64,000 nucleotides of DNA from Ruegeria sp. HKCCD7303. Its GTDB lineage: Bacteria > Pseudomonadota > Alphaproteobacteria > Rhodobacterales > Rhodobacteraceae. Below the pieces are notes generated by a model that did no database searches, was not told where the DNA came from, and saw nothing but the letters and a program-made list of their open reading frames with translations. Both the position numbers and the translations under genes were made by a program. Each line of letters opens with the position of its first letter. Positions within the stretch are counted from its first letter, which is position 1. Location: contig NZ_WVRE01000005.1 in NCBI RefSeq assembly GCF_013111185.1, forward strand, positions 1 through 64,000, in the 5' to 3' direction. This document shows positions 42,138 to 52,039 of the stretch, one piece after another.

Positions 42138-44042
42138 TTATCGCAGTGCGCCTTTCGCTTTCAACGCAGCCTCTTTTTCCGGATTGATCCACCACAAATC
42201 CAGATGACCCAACGAATAGGGCGGCAGGTTTTCGGGGTATTCGTACATATCGTAATATGCCGTCCAGTAGTCAGCGATGAATCCCACAGGGACCACGAAG
42301 AACTCATAACGCAGGGCGCGATCAAGCGCAGTAAGTGCCGTGTCCTGATCTGCCTGATTGTCGGTTTCAAAAGACGCTTCAATGATTGCGTCAACCAGGG
42401 GGCTAGCCAATCCGGCGGGGTTAAAGAGGCTGAATGCAGCTTCTTCCGATCCATACATCTGGCTTAACCCGCCGCCTGTGGACAGGAATGAACCGTAACG
42501 TGTGGAATAGACCATATCGTAGTCCCTCTCGCGGCTGCGAAGGGTGTACTGCGCCGGGTCAACCTTTTCAGCCGAAGCGTCGACACCAATAGACTGCAAG
42601 TTCTGAACGTAGGTTTCGATCATGGTTGCTGTCGATGTTGGCAGGTTTGAAGGATAGGGAATATTCACCTTCAATGTCTGCCCTTCGGCATTGCGCCGCA
42701 CATTGCCATCACCAACAGGCCAACCGGCCTCGTCCAGTATTTTCGCTGCTTTGCGAAGATTTCTCCGATCGTTCAGACGCGCAGGATTTGACTCGTGGGC
42801 CAAGACAGCAGGCTCTGTCAGAAAGTCTCCGGGCACAACGTCACCCAACGCTTGCAAAAACGCCAGCTCATCACCTTCAGGCAGACCTTTTGCCTCAAGC
42901 GGGGTGCCTTGAATGAAGGAATTGCGTGGCGCATTCAGCCCGAACAGCAAAGACTCGTTTGCCCATTCGAAATTAAAGGCTAAGGCAAGGGCTTTGCGGA
43001 CATCCTTGTCAGCAAACTGCGGTTTTCCCAGATTGAAAACAAAACCCGATGGGGTCGGCGGACTACCATCCACGATCTCATCGCGAACCACCACGCCTTC
43101 GCTCAGCTTGGGGAAATCATACCCCGTCGCCCAAAGCTTGGGGTCGCTTTCGATACGCAGCGTGTACTCACCGGCTTTGAAACCCTCGAACGCCGCGGTC
43201 TGATCAGCAAAGTATTCGACGCGGATTGTGTCGAAGTTGTTCCGGCCAACATTAAACGGCAGATCCTTGCCCCAATAATCATCACGGCGCTTGTAAACGA
43301 TCCGACGATTGATGTCGTAGCTGTCAAGCTTATACGGACCTGATCCAACCGCTACTTCCAGGCGAGGCTCATCCAGGCGCCTGGACTCATCCGCTTCGAA
43401 CCACGCTTTTGAAAATACGGGGGTCGAGCCTACTGTTTCGATCAGGCTACGGCGTGTGACTTCGGGGTTAAACGAGAACTTAACCGTATGTTCATCCAGC
43501 GCTTCGGCCCCCGTCACCATGCGACCTACGGCCTGCGCGTAAGAGGGCAGACCCTGTTCGATGAACAGGCGGTGGCTATAGACGACATCTTCCGCCGTCA
43601 CCGACGTTCCATCCCAAAAGGTTGCTTCGGGTCGCAGGTGAAAGATGACGTAGTTCCGCCCTTCGTCATACTCCAGACTTTCTGCCAATACTCCGTAATA
43701 TTGCCCGACACCGTCATCCGCACTTTCAAACAAGCGATCATATTGCAGCGTCGTCAAAGCGCCAGCGCGCCCCTTGCGGGAATAGGGATTGAGAGAATCG
43801 AACGTGCCCGAGGCAGCCAAAGAAAGCTCACCACCTTTAGGAGCATCCGGGTTCACATAGTTCAGGTGAGCGTAATCAGCGGGATAATCCAGATTGCCGA
43901 AATATGAGTAGCCATGACTGCTGGTAACACCATCGTCCAAAGCCTGCACGATTTGCGGAGTGATCAAAGCCATGCACAGCCCCAATATGCCAGCCCAAGG
44001 CCGTATCTTAAGATCACGTGCAGCGGGCATCAGGGATATCAT
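42138..44042 (-). CDS. yejA: Peptide ABC transporter, periplasmic solute-binding protein (YejA type)
   Basis: 634 residues from the ATG at 44042, chosen because AGGA lies eight bases upstream; the longer frame reaches a TTG at 44075. A signal peptide ([21 protein letters not shown]) is cleaved near residue 34. The mature part starts [15 protein letters not shown], and the SBP_bac_5 signature runs through [17 protein letters not shown]. The first gene of the yejABEF unit. It captures peptides for the permease. Confidence 0.92.
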   Translation of the reverse strand: MISLMPAARDLKIRPWAGILGLCMALITPQIVQALDDGVTSSHGYSYFGNLDYPADYAHLNYVNPDAPKGGELSLAASGTFDSLNPYSRKGRAGALTTLQYDRLFESADDGVGQYYGVLAESLEYDEGRNYVIFHLRPEATFWDGTSVTAEDVVYSHRLFIEQGLPSYAQAVGRMVTGAEALDEHTVKFSFNPEVTRRSLIETVGSTPVFSKAWFEADESRRLDEPRLEVAVGSGPYKLDSYDINRRIVYKRRDDYWGKDLPFNVGRNNFDTIRVEYFADQTAAFEGFKAGEYTLRIESDPKLWATGYDFPKLSEGVVVRDEIVDGSPPTPSGFVFNLGKPQFADKDVRKALALAFNFEWANESLLFGLNAPRNSFIQGTPLEAKGLPEGDELAFLQALGDVVPGDFLTEPAVLAHESNPARLNDRRNLRKAAKILDEAGWPVGDGNVRRNAEGQTLKVNIPYPSNLPTSTATMIETYVQNLQSIGVDASAEKVDPAQYTLRSRERDYDMVYSTRYGSFLSTGGGLSQMYGSEEAAFSLFNPAGLASPLVDAIIEASFETDNQADQDTALTALDRALRYEFFVVPVGFIADYWTAYYDMYEYPENLPPYSLGHLDLWWINPEKEAALKAKGALR

Positions 44043-44157
44043 GTGGCTCGTCCTTTGGGTCATTGTCATCATCAATGTCGTAACCGCTAGCTAAAGTGCC
44101 AACGCTGACAGATTCAAGTTTAGAATGCGTGAGCGCTTTGTGAAGTTTCCTTCAGAC

Positions 44158-44188
44158 AAAAAAAGCCGCTGCATGGGGCAGCGGCTTT
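44158..44188 (-). terminator. Rho-independent terminator after the cytochrome c gene
   Basis: Perfect 11-bp stem AAAGCCGCTGC / GCAGCGGCTTT with a 5-base loop, followed on the minus strand by seven T. It ends the cytochrome c gene (stop at 44213), leaving yejABEF with its own promoter. Confidence 0.9.
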
Positions 44189-44212
44189 GGAAAGCTTTGA
44201 TCTGACTGGCAA

Positions 44213-44725
44213 TCAGTTGCCGATTGTCTGCAGATAGGCAATCACGTCTGCGCGATCCTGCGGCTTTTTCAGACCCGCAAAGCTCATCGATGTGCCCGAG
44301 ATGTAGGCGCTTGGGCGTTCCAGGAAGGCATCCAGCGCCTCAGGCGTCCAGTTGCCGCCGTGGGCCTGCATGCTGGCCGAGTAACCTGTAAAGCCCTTGG
44401 CCGATGCAACAGGGCGGTCCACAACAGCGTACAGGTATGGGCCCGTTCCGTTTGCGCCGTCTTCCAGCTTGTGGCACGCGGTGCACTTGCGGAAAACCTT
44501 GGCACCTTTCTCAACGTCAGCGGCGGCCAGCAGGTCTTCGAAGACCACTTCTTCACCGTCGGCGCTTTCGCCCGAGCTTTCGGTTTCGATAATGTAGGCG
44601 GCCTCAGCGTGGCCATGGCCACCGGAAGAATAGAGGACATCCGCCCCCCATTTGGCCAGAAGCAGCACCAGGAAAGTGCCGAACAGGCCTGCAGCGGCCT
44701 TGGTAACTGTCATCGTGTCGAACAT
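44213..44725 (-). CDS. cycM: Membrane-anchored cytochrome c (CycM/c552 type)
   Basis: 170 residues from MFDTMTVTK, the usual family start; an ATG five codons upstream is possible. One uncleaved N-terminal helix (about 12-32), an acidic linker (45-70) and a class I cytochrome c domain with CTACH (81-85) and a distal methionine in ISGTSMSFAGL. It links the bc1 complex to terminal oxidases as a membrane-bound carrier. Single gene with its own terminator, divergent from pheA. Confidence 0.9.
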   Translation of the reverse strand: MFDTMTVTKAAAGLFGTFLVLLLAKWGADVLYSSGGHGHAEAAYIIETESSGESADGEEVVFEDLLAAADVEKGAKVFRKCTACHKLEDGANGTGPYLYAVVDRPVASAKGFTGYSASMQAHGGNWTPEALDAFLERPSAYISGTSMSFAGLKKPQDRADVIAYLQTIGN

Positions 44726-44845
44726 TGATCGCGAGTCCATTTCAGCTGTCTGGGCTGCTGTCTAAGGCTTCCCCTTACGAGAGGCAAGGTATAGACACCG
44801 CGACGAAACGACCAAATCGCGAACTTGTTGCATGGAATCGACCAA

Positions 44846-45679
44846 ATGACCAATCGCATCGCATTTCAAGGTGAACCGGGCGCCTATAGTCACGAGGCGT
44901 GCCGCAACGCGCGGCCCGATATGGAGGCCCTGCCCTGCCGTACTTTCGAAGATGTGATCGAATCGGTTCGTTCCGGCGCGGCCGATCTGGCGATGCTTCC
45001 GGTCGAAAACACAACCTACGGACGGGTCGCCGATATTCACCGGCTGTTGCCTCATAGCGGCTTGCATATCATCGGCGAGGCATTTGTGCGGGTACATATC
45101 AACTTGTTGGGCGTCCCCGGCGCAAAACTGGAAGATATCACCGAGGCACATTCTCATCTGGTGCTGCTGCCGCAATGCGCGGGGTTCTTGAAAAAGCACG
45201 ACATTCGCGGGCGTGTCAGCCCCGACAACGCCCGCGCGGCACGCGAAGTGGCTGAGGTGGGCGACCTCCACTCTGCAGCGCTGGCCAGCGAATTGGCTGG
45301 TGAGATCTACAACCTGAATGTGCTGGCCCGCCACATCGAGGACAGTGACGACAACACGACCCGTTTCCTTGTGATGTCCCGCCAGTTCGATCTGACACGT
45401 CGCGGCGAACATGGCATGATCACCAGCTTTGTGTTTCAGGTCCGCAATATCCCGGCGGCGCTTTATAAGGCGATGGGCGGCTTTGCTACCAACGGGATCA
45501 ACATGACCAAGCTGGAAAGCTATATGGTCGACGGATCCTTCACCGCGACACAGTTCTATGCAGATATCGTCGGGCATCCCGACGACCGGAATGTGCAACT
45601 GGCCATGGACGAGTTAGAGCATTTCACGACCAACGTTGAAATCCTGGGCGTTTACCCAGCCGCGCAACCGCGCGGATAG
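44846..45679 (+). CDS. pheA: Prephenate dehydratase
   Basis: 277 residues from the ATG at 44846; a longer frame begins with TTG. Converts prephenate to phenylpyruvate in phenylalanine synthesis. The catalytic TTRF motif is at 171-174 (EDSDDNTTRFLVM). A C-terminal ACT domain follows, with AALYKAMGGFATNGINMTKLESYM; the Phe-binding ESRP of the E. coli enzyme reads ESYM, as in many alphaproteobacteria. There is no chorismate mutase domain. Divergent from the cytochrome gene. Confidence 0.95.
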   Translation: MTNRIAFQGEPGAYSHEACRNARPDMEALPCRTFEDVIESVRSGAADLAMLPVENTTYGRVADIHRLLPHSGLHIIGEAFVRVHINLLGVPGAKLEDITEAHSHLVLLPQCAGFLKKHDIRGRVSPDNARAAREVAEVGDLHSAALASELAGEIYNLNVLARHIEDSDDNTTRFLVMSRQFDLTRRGEHGMITSFVFQVRNIPAALYKAMGGFATNGINMTKLESYMVDGSFTATQFYADIVGHPDDRNVQLAMDELEHFTTNVEILGVYPAAQPRG

Positions 45680-45834
45680 GTAACAATTCCTTCGATTGGG
45701 CAAATTCGGATTGGCGCAGGTTGCTGCGCCTAGCCTCCTAGCAAGCGATCATCACGCTAGTGCGTGTGGCCGTTCAACTCGACAACCTGCCTCATCTGCT
45801 CAATCGCACTATGTAACGGCGCTAAAGCGTTTTG

Positions 45835-46302
45835 TTATGCGCCATGCAGATGGCGCTGCTCCAACTCGCGTGCAAATTCACTCAGCCGGGATTGCAGCTG
45901 TTTGCGAAACCGGGATTGGCCCAACTTTACAGATTGCAACAACAGGCGTGCAGGCAAGGTTTTGGCCGCCAGTGACATCTCGAGGCTCAGGCGCGTTCTG
46001 CGCGGTGACAGGGCCAGAAAATCCACACTTGTCAGGCCGGTCATGCCCTTGCTGTTGGCCTCGAAACGCATTTGCGAAGGCCGGTCGTAGCCCGCCATGA
46101 TCACCGACATCTGGCGCAACTTGCCGCGCAGCTTGAACTCTGTCTGCCATTCAGTTCCCGCAGCAAAGATCGCCTCGGCATCTGAGCGCCTTACGTCGAT
46201 CCCCCGGCGCATGGCCATGCGTTCGAACCGCTCGAAATCCGACACCATGTCGAATACCGCGTTGATTGGGGCTTCGATATCCTCACGGGCTGAAAACTGC
46301 AT
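45835..46302 (-). CDS. SRPBCC-family protein
   Basis: 155 residues. The start MQFSAREDIEAPINAVFDMVSDFERFERMAMRRG is typical of the polyketide cyclase/START-like SRPBCC fold, which forms a hydrophobic ligand cavity. No signal peptide. It is 37 bases downstream of nudC on the same strand, so probably cotranscribed. Ligand unknown. Confidence 0.82.
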   Translation of the reverse strand: MQFSAREDIEAPINAVFDMVSDFERFERMAMRRGIDVRRSDAEAIFAAGTEWQTEFKLRGKLRQMSVIMAGYDRPSQMRFEANSKGMTGLTSVDFLALSPRRTRLSLEMSLAAKTLPARLLLQSVKLGQSRFRKQLQSRLSEFARELEQRHLHGA

Positions 46303-46339
46303 GATACCCTTCGATGTTTATGGCCGCGCCAATATTTCG

Positions 46340-47323
46340 TCAGTCCAGCGTATCCGCAAGCCAGTTCTCAAGAAGAAAATGTGCGATTGCACCTTTGCGA
46401 GCGGGCAACAGAGTTGGATGGTCCCCGGCAAAGGCCTGCATCATCTCGGATTTGCTCACCCACATCGCCTCTTCGATCTCGACGGGATCAATAGCGATGT
46501 CACACGATAGTGCCTCACCCGCGCAGCCGAACATCAACGAAGCCGGGAATGGCCAGGGCTGGCTGGACAGATAGGATACTTCCCCGACCGGCACGCCCGC
46601 CTCTTCCATTACCTCGCGGCGTACGGCAGCTTCCAAGGTTTCTCCGGGCTCGACAAAGCCGGCCAGCAACGAAAACATCCCCTCGGGCCAACCCGGAGAC
46701 CGCCCCATCAGCACATTCTCCCCATATGTGATCAACATGATCACAACAGGGTCGGTACGTGGGAAGTGTTGCCCGCCACATGATGGACAACTGCGTTGCC
46801 AACCGCCTTGCGACATCTCACTGGCTGCACCGCAACGCGCGCAAAATCGATGCGTTTCGTGCCAGCCGATCACTGCCTTAGCCATCGCGGCCAGTTCCGC
46901 ATCCCGCGCTGACAATCGCGTCATGATCCGGCGCAACTCGGCAAAAACATACCCATCCGGCAAATCCGGGTGCTGCTGCTCAGATTTGTCTACGAACTCC
47001 CCTAGTCCGGTCAGGTCCAGACCTTCGGCCGTCCAGGCCGAGATATCCAAGGCAAACAAAGGCGCATCTTCGGCGGTCAAACCCAAAAAAACCGGGGCCT
47101 CAACTACGCCTTCGGGGCCGTCACTGACCAACGAATGCGTCATCGGCAGCAAAGCAAGCTGATCCAGCCCGTCACCTTCAACCAGAACTTTGCCGCGCCA
47201 CACCATCATGCATTGCGCGGCCGGGTTGTTTGTCGCTTCTGCCAGAAGTTCAGCGCTCCCGCGAATATGGGCCGCCCGATCCAGACCCGAGCCGCCAAAC
47301 GTCACCTGCTCTGCGTGTTTCAT
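46340..47323 (-). CDS. nudC: NAD(+) diphosphatase / NADH pyrophosphatase
   Basis: 327 residues from the ATG at 47323 with AAGGA six bases upstream; the longer frame adds 22 codons without support. A zinc ribbon (CARCG...CPSCG) precedes the Nudix box GFVEPGETLEAAVRREVMEEAG (motif residues E, R, E, E, E all present), and the downstream SQPWPFPASLM segment is diagnostic for NudC. It hydrolyses NAD(H) to NMN(H) and AMP and can remove NAD caps from RNA. Confidence 0.95.
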   Translation of the reverse strand: MKHAEQVTFGGSGLDRAAHIRGSAELLAEATNNPAAQCMMVWRGKVLVEGDGLDQLALLPMTHSLVSDGPEGVVEAPVFLGLTAEDAPLFALDISAWTAEGLDLTGLGEFVDKSEQQHPDLPDGYVFAELRRIMTRLSARDAELAAMAKAVIGWHETHRFCARCGAASEMSQGGWQRSCPSCGGQHFPRTDPVVIMLITYGENVLMGRSPGWPEGMFSLLAGFVEPGETLEAAVRREVMEEAGVPVGEVSYLSSQPWPFPASLMFGCAGEALSCDIAIDPVEIEEAMWVSKSEMMQAFAGDHPTLLPARKGAIAHFLLENWLADTLD

Positions 47324-47506
47324 TGGGTTTCCTTTTGGTTCGGGGCACAGGGCTGTCATGTCACAGCCTGCGTTGCAATGGCAATTCAATCCTTTGCGCT
47401 ACACATCGCCGCCGTCGAAAAGCCGCATGGTGGCCTCGGAAAAATCATTTAAGTTGCGCTCTGTGCTATTTAATCAATAACCCTTTTCAAAAGCAGACTA
47501 TCCGAA

Positions 47507-49375
47507 GTGAAGCAAAACCCATTGAAGCAGGTACGCCCCGCGAAAAACTACGGGCGTGTTCGCATTCTGGCAACGACTGACCTGCATATGCACCTGACAG
47601 GTTTTGACTATTACACAGACACCCAGGACCCGACGCTTGGGTTAACGCGCACCGCCAGCCTGATCCGAAACGCCCGTCAACAAGCCCATGACGCGTTGGT
47701 CCTTTTGGTGGACAACGGAGATTCTATTCAGGGTACACCTCTGGGCGAATGGGCTGTTCGTAACGACACACCGCATCCGATGATGCAGGCGTTCGCGGCG
47801 CTTGGTTACGACGCCATCGGCCTTGGAAACCATGATTTTGGCTTTGGGCTGCCAACCTTGGACGACATCCTCGCACAAGCGCCATGCCCGGTTTTGTGCA
47901 GCAACTTGCTTCGCTCGGGCGGCAATCAGATCTGGCATAGCCATGCAATCCTGGACCGAACCGTATCTGTGAACGGCACCGAGACACCCATTCGCATCGG
48001 CCTCATTTCTGGTCTTCCCCCCCAGACCGTCCGCTGGGAAGAACATCACCTGAACGGAGAGGTAACAGCCAGCGGTATCTTCTCAACCGCGCGCGACCTG
48101 ACTGGGCTTCTGCGCAATCAAGGGTGTGATCTGATAGTGATGTTGGCCCATTCAGGCCTGGGTCCGGCGGATGCTTCTGAAGGCATGGAAAACGCCGTCA
48201 TCCCCCTGGCAGCTATAGATGGAATCGACGCAATTGTCGCCGGGCACACTCACTTGACCTTTCCAGGCGGCGGCCACGGCGACGCCTCGTATCTCGATCA
48301 GGAAAAAGGGTTGATACATGAAACACCGGTTGTCATGGCCGGTTCCGCGGGGTCGTATCTTGGCGTAATCGATCTGGTTGTTACACCTCGGCCAGATGCC
48401 GGGTTCAGCGTTACGGATTGCCACGTTGAACTGCACCCTGTCTGTGAAAATGGCGCTGAGGTCGATGAAGACGATGACTTGGTGCGCCTTGTTGCCAATG
48501 CCCATCGTCAAACCCGTCGCGCAGTGGCCAAACCTGTGGCGCACGTGGCTGACACCATGCACAGCTATTTCAGCTTCTGCGCACCAGATCGCGGGCTGGC
48601 CCTGGTTGCCGCGGCACAGGCTGCAGCTCTGCGTCCTTTCCTGCATGGATCCGCCCCGGGCGAATTACCGCTTTTGTCAGTCGTGGCTCCCGGTAAAAGC
48701 GGCGGCCGCGCAGGCCCCAGGCACTTTACGGATGTTCCGGCAGGAGAAATATGCCTGCGCCATGTTGCGGATCTGTATCCGTTTCCCAACGAATTGCGTG
48801 CCATCCAGATCAGCGGCGCAGATGTGCTGGACTGGCTTGAAATGTCGGCAAGCATGTTCAACCAGCTTGCCTGTGATGTCGAAACGGATCTGATCAACCC
48901 CAAACGCGCCGGGTACAATTTCGACGTCATCTTTGGCCTGACCTATAAAATTGATCCGTCGCAACCAGGGCGCTTCAACGCCGAGGGGCGCATGATCGAT
49001 CCTGCTAACAGACGGATTCGCGACCTGAAATACGCAGGCCAGCCGGTTCTTCCTGAACAGAGATTAGTGCTGGCCAGCAACAATTACCGCGTCAGCGGTG
49101 GTGGGCATTTCCCCGCCGCTTCCACGGCCCAACGCATCAATCTGCCGTCGCTGGACATCAAGGATTTGGTGCGGGATTACCTGTCCGATCGCCTTCCGCC
49201 TGATCCAATCGCGCAGCAACCTTATCCTTTTGTGCTGGCACCCCAAACAGGTACACAATCCGTGCTTCGAACCGGTCCGGGTGCGTTAAAACACATTAAC
49301 GAATTGCGCCCGTTCAAAGCCAGACTGCTGGAATCAGATTCCAATGGGTTCGAACGTATTCGCCTGACATTCTGA
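47507..49375 (+). CDS. cpdB: 2',3'-cyclic-nucleotide 2'-phosphodiesterase/3'-nucleotidase-like enzyme without signal peptide
   Basis: 622 residues from a GTG start. An in-frame stop lies 36 bases upstream and no other start codon is available between. The calcineurin-like metal motifs are present: TTDLHMH (D25, H27), VDNGDSIQG, GNHDFGFG, and the histidines of VMLAHSG and VAGHTH. A 5'-nucleotidase C-terminal domain follows from about residue 350. CpdB is normally periplasmic, but the N-terminus here is polar and basic with no signal peptide. The ribosome binding site is weak. Confidence 0.87.
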   Translation: MKQNPLKQVRPAKNYGRVRILATTDLHMHLTGFDYYTDTQDPTLGLTRTASLIRNARQQAHDALVLLVDNGDSIQGTPLGEWAVRNDTPHPMMQAFAALGYDAIGLGNHDFGFGLPTLDDILAQAPCPVLCSNLLRSGGNQIWHSHAILDRTVSVNGTETPIRIGLISGLPPQTVRWEEHHLNGEVTASGIFSTARDLTGLLRNQGCDLIVMLAHSGLGPADASEGMENAVIPLAAIDGIDAIVAGHTHLTFPGGGHGDASYLDQEKGLIHETPVVMAGSAGSYLGVIDLVVTPRPDAGFSVTDCHVELHPVCENGAEVDEDDDLVRLVANAHRQTRRAVAKPVAHVADTMHSYFSFCAPDRGLALVAAAQAAALRPFLHGSAPGELPLLSVVAPGKSGGRAGPRHFTDVPAGEICLRHVADLYPFPNELRAIQISGADVLDWLEMSASMFNQLACDVETDLINPKRAGYNFDVIFGLTYKIDPSQPGRFNAEGRMIDPANRRIRDLKYAGQPVLPEQRLVLASNNYRVSGGGHFPAASTAQRINLPSLDIKDLVRDYLSDRLPPDPIAQQPYPFVLAPQTGTQSVLRTGPGALKHINELRPFKARLLESDSNGFERIRLTF

Positions 49376-49415
49376 CGGGTTGTCTTTTGCCCACACCTTC
49401 CCTATATCCAGACTC

Positions 49416-49509
49416 GAGAGGTTGGCGCGGGCGAGCGCCTCGCCAACCTGGTCAGGTCCGGAAGGAAGCAGCCACAACGAGCCCCGCTTGGGTCGATGTC
49501 CAACCTCTC
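49416..49509 (+). ncRNA. ffs: Signal recognition particle RNA (4.5S, bacterial small type)
   Basis: About 94 bases. The ends pair (GAGAGGTTGG with CCAACCTCTC) and the apical domain shows the invariant GGTCAGGTCCGGAAGGAAGC, the Ffh-binding symmetric loop and GGAA tetraloop region. It forms SRP with Ffh for membrane protein targeting. End points are set by the pairing arms. Confidence 0.96.
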
Positions 49510-49671
49510 ACTTCATGAACCTTAGCCACAGGAGGGCTTTATGATTGTAACAAAAACCCTTCGGGCAGCGCGGTTCTGATCTCACACTACTTGCTGACTG
49601 CCTGAACACATGACCCGGGGATGCGCGATCGCCATCCGTCGGGATTGCTGTTTCTGACAACAGGCAGACCA

Positions 49672-50700
49672 ATGAATTCTTCACTTTCGGACCTTGGATG
49701 GTCCTCTCACTTTGCCGCGCAACACGCGGCTCATCCTTCGTGCACGCCTTTTCGCATCGCTTCCGTTCATAGGGACCGCCTGATCGGGCTGAATCCGCAG
49801 GGCGAATCTCCATTGCTGACCCTTGATCAATCGACCGGCAGCTATGCCGTCGGAGACTGGGTTCTCACGGACGACGACAATCGCGTGCAACATCTACTCG
49901 ACCGGCGCAGCCTGTTGCACCGGCGCGCCGCCGGTACAGGCGCTGCGACGCAACTGATCGCTGCCAATGTCGATGTGCTGTTCATCGTCAGTTCGTGCAA
50001 CGCTGATTTCAACCTGCCCCGGCTAGAGCGTTATCTGGCACTTGCACATCAGGCAGGATGTTACCCGGTTGTTGTCCTGACAAAGGCTGACCAATCGGAT
50101 GACCCCAATCGTTTCTCGGAACAGGTGCAGGCTCTGGACCCGTTTCTGACAGTTCTGGCGATCAACGCGCTGGACCTAACGGATATGGAAAAGGTCTTAT
50201 CCTGGTGCCCCAGAGGCCAGACCGGAGCGCTGGTTGGGTCGTCAGGTGTTGGCAAGACAACATTGTCCAACGGCTTGACCGATCAGGATCTGGCGACATC
50301 AGGTATTCGCGAGAACGACGCTCGCGGTCGGCACACAACCACGGCGCGCGCGTTACATCGGATGCGCAACGGCGGCTGGCTGATTGATACGCCTGGAATG
50401 CGCGCATTGCGTCTGCTTGAAGCTCAGGACGGTATCGACGAGGTGTTCTCGGACCTCACCGAACTTGGCCTGAACTGCCGTTTTTCAGATTGTCAGCACG
50501 AATCCGAACCAGGCTGTGCCGTACAGCGGGCGATCAAACAAGGCGTGCTTGACCCTGCCCGCTTGGATCGATGGCGAAAGCTTCGGCGCGAAGATCAGCG
50601 CAACTCGGAAACCGTCGCCCAATCCCGGGCACGGGACAAAGCGTTCGGTAAGATGGTGCGGGGTGTCATGAAGGATCGAAAACTGCATAAAGGGCGCTAA
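49672..50700 (+). CDS. rsgA: Small ribosomal subunit biogenesis GTPase RsgA
   Basis: 342 residues from the ATG at 49672 with AGG seven bases upstream. Circularly permuted GTPase: an N-terminal OB-fold, then G4 TKAD (137-140), P-loop GSSGVGKT (189-196) and G3 DTPG (239-242). The C-terminal zinc site follows, with C269, C274, H276 and C282. It checks late 30S assembly. Monocistronic and convergent with the hydrolase gene. Confidence 0.93.
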   Translation: MNSSLSDLGWSSHFAAQHAAHPSCTPFRIASVHRDRLIGLNPQGESPLLTLDQSTGSYAVGDWVLTDDDNRVQHLLDRRSLLHRRAAGTGAATQLIAANVDVLFIVSSCNADFNLPRLERYLALAHQAGCYPVVVLTKADQSDDPNRFSEQVQALDPFLTVLAINALDLTDMEKVLSWCPRGQTGALVGSSGVGKTTLSNGLTDQDLATSGIRENDARGRHTTTARALHRMRNGGWLIDTPGMRALRLLEAQDGIDEVFSDLTELGLNCRFSDCQHESEPGCAVQRAIKQGVLDPARLDRWRKLRREDQRNSETVAQSRARDKAFGKMVRGVMKDRKLHKGR

Positions 50701-50727
50701 GCGAAAGGTGCTCGGTAATTCAAAAGT

Positions 50728-50753
50728 CGAGCCTGATCACGCGATCAGGCTCG
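50728..50753. terminator. Hairpin between rsgA and the hydrolase gene
   Basis: Perfect 11-bp stem CGAGCCTGATC / GATCAGGCTCG with loop ACGC, between convergent genes and overlapping the hydrolase stop codon. No U-tract on either side, so probably a 3' mRNA end structure or weak terminator. Confidence 0.55.
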
Positions 50754-51594
50754 GCCAAACTGCCGCATTACGCCGAGCAAAAGCTCCGATATGGCCAATC
50801 TCTGACAATCCGAAGTCATCAGACCTAAGCAGGTGCCGCTTAGCCTCGGCGCCATAAAGGTCGGCAAGCCGCCAGACAGCTTCGGGCGGGACCATCTGGT
50901 CGTCCTCGAAAGTGAACAAATCCACGGGTCTACCGGAGCCGTCCCAACGCGCCTCAGGAAGGTTTTGTCCGATTTCAGGTACATAATTCAAAGGAGCCGT
51001 GCACCATTTGCGCCATTGCCAGTAGACTGAGGCCGGCAAATCCGCACCAAACCCGATCGCCTTTCCCGGCAGATAGCCAAGTGCTTTGACCAGTACCGGT
51101 GCGTGTCCATACCAGAAAACACCGGCCAATCCACGGTAAGGCCATGGGTGATCACTGAGGGTTACGAGCCCCGAACACACGCAAATCATCCGATCGATTT
51201 GGTCGATGTCGGGCTGAACAGGCCCCAGCATCGCACCAACGGAATGACCAATGGTCCATTGCTGCGCATCGGGATAACGCCTGCGCATTTCCGCCCGCGC
51301 CGCTGGCATATCGATCAAGGCCCAATCCGCCATTGTCGCACGCGCATCTTTCATGCGACCGGTCAGAGAATGCCCGAAATCCCGGTAGTCATAGGTCAGA
51401 CATGCCATGCCTCGCTCTGCCGCAAGCCAATGCGCGAAGTGGCGATAATAGTCGCGCGGCACACCCGTTGCACTATTCAGCACAACCACGGTTTCAGGCT
51501 CTGACAGCGGTCGGTACAACCGTGCTGAAAGGGTCGTGGACCCGGAAAGGAAAAGGAAATCTTCAGCCGACACCGTCTGCTCTGCGTCCAACAT
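50737..51594 (-). CDS. Alpha/beta hydrolase
   Basis: 285 residues. The nucleophile elbow reads GHSVG (116-120, Ser118). The likely acid is in FTFEDDQMVPPEA and the histidine in SEIGHIGAF near the C-terminus. No signal peptide. It resembles serine-aminopeptidase-like (Hydrolase_4) predicted hydrolases; the substrate is unknown. A 14-bp palindrome lies about 60 bases upstream of its start. Confidence 0.83.
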   Translation of the reverse strand: MLDAEQTVSAEDFLFLSGSTTLSARLYRPLSEPETVVVLNSATGVPRDYYRHFAHWLAAERGMACLTYDYRDFGHSLTGRMKDARATMADWALIDMPAARAEMRRRYPDAQQWTIGHSVGAMLGPVQPDIDQIDRMICVCSGLVTLSDHPWPYRGLAGVFWYGHAPVLVKALGYLPGKAIGFGADLPASVYWQWRKWCTAPLNYVPEIGQNLPEARWDGSGRPVDLFTFEDDQMVPPEAVWRLADLYGAEAKRHLLRSDDFGLSEIGHIGAFARRNAAVWPSLIA

Positions 51595-51653
51595 GATCCC
51601 TGACCCTGCACTGAAAAACTGAATTGCTTGGCTTCAATTTTTTAAACACTAAA

Positions 51654-51667
51654 GGGGAACGTTCCCC
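51654..51667. promoter_or_regulatory. Perfect 14-bp palindrome upstream of the hydrolase gene
   Basis: GGGGAACGTTCCCC, fully symmetric, 60 bases before the hydrolase start and about 70 before the cobalamin riboswitch. It could be an operator for a dimeric regulator; no known consensus fits that I can name. It could also be a short hairpin without loop space, which is less likely. Confidence 0.4.
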
Positions 51668-51734
51668 CCATCCAGCATGACCACACGTCGGGGTAAAAGA
51701 TCAGCTTGACTCGGAACCGGATCAGACGCTAGCG

Positions 51735-51940
51735 ATTGTGTGATGGTTCCTGTCCCCCACAAGGGGTCGGGATGAAAAGGGAACACGGTGCGGTTCAGTC
51801 TGGTCATCCGGGCGCAAACCAAATCCGCGACTGCCCCCGCAACTGTAAGCGGTGAGCGATGCCAAAACACCACTGGCCCCAAAGGCTGGGAAGGTCGGCA
51901 AAGCCATGACCCGCAAGTCAGGAGACCTGCCATCGGAACT
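51735..51940 (+). promoter_or_regulatory. Cobalamin (B12) riboswitch
   Basis: Conserved parts appear in order: a GGTTCC...GGTC-type P2 arm with AAAAGGGAACACGGTG, the core CCCCCGCAACTGTAAGCGG, a CCACTGG...AAGGCTGGGAAGG segment and the terminal CCGCAAGTCAGGAGACCTGCC (B12-box region). Coenzyme B12 binding usually shuts down the downstream gene. The plus-strand gene at 52040 is the only candidate target. Ends are approximate. Confidence 0.93.
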
Positions 51941-52011
51941 GAAACCGAAACTCGGGCGGGGTGTCCGGGCAGGTCCTGACAGCACGTTGCCGTCCCACCT
52001 GACCCAACTCT

Positions 52012-52039
52012 CCTGCCCACCACGCGCGGAGGGCGCAGG
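52012..52039 (+). promoter_or_regulatory. Putative SD-sequestering hairpin of the riboswitch
   Basis: CCTGCCC can pair with GGGCGCAGG (with a small bulge) immediately before the ATG at 52040, burying the GGAGGG ribosome binding site (52028-52033) in the hairpin. It suggests control at translation rather than termination, since no U-tract follows the aptamer. Inference from sequence only. Confidence 0.5.
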
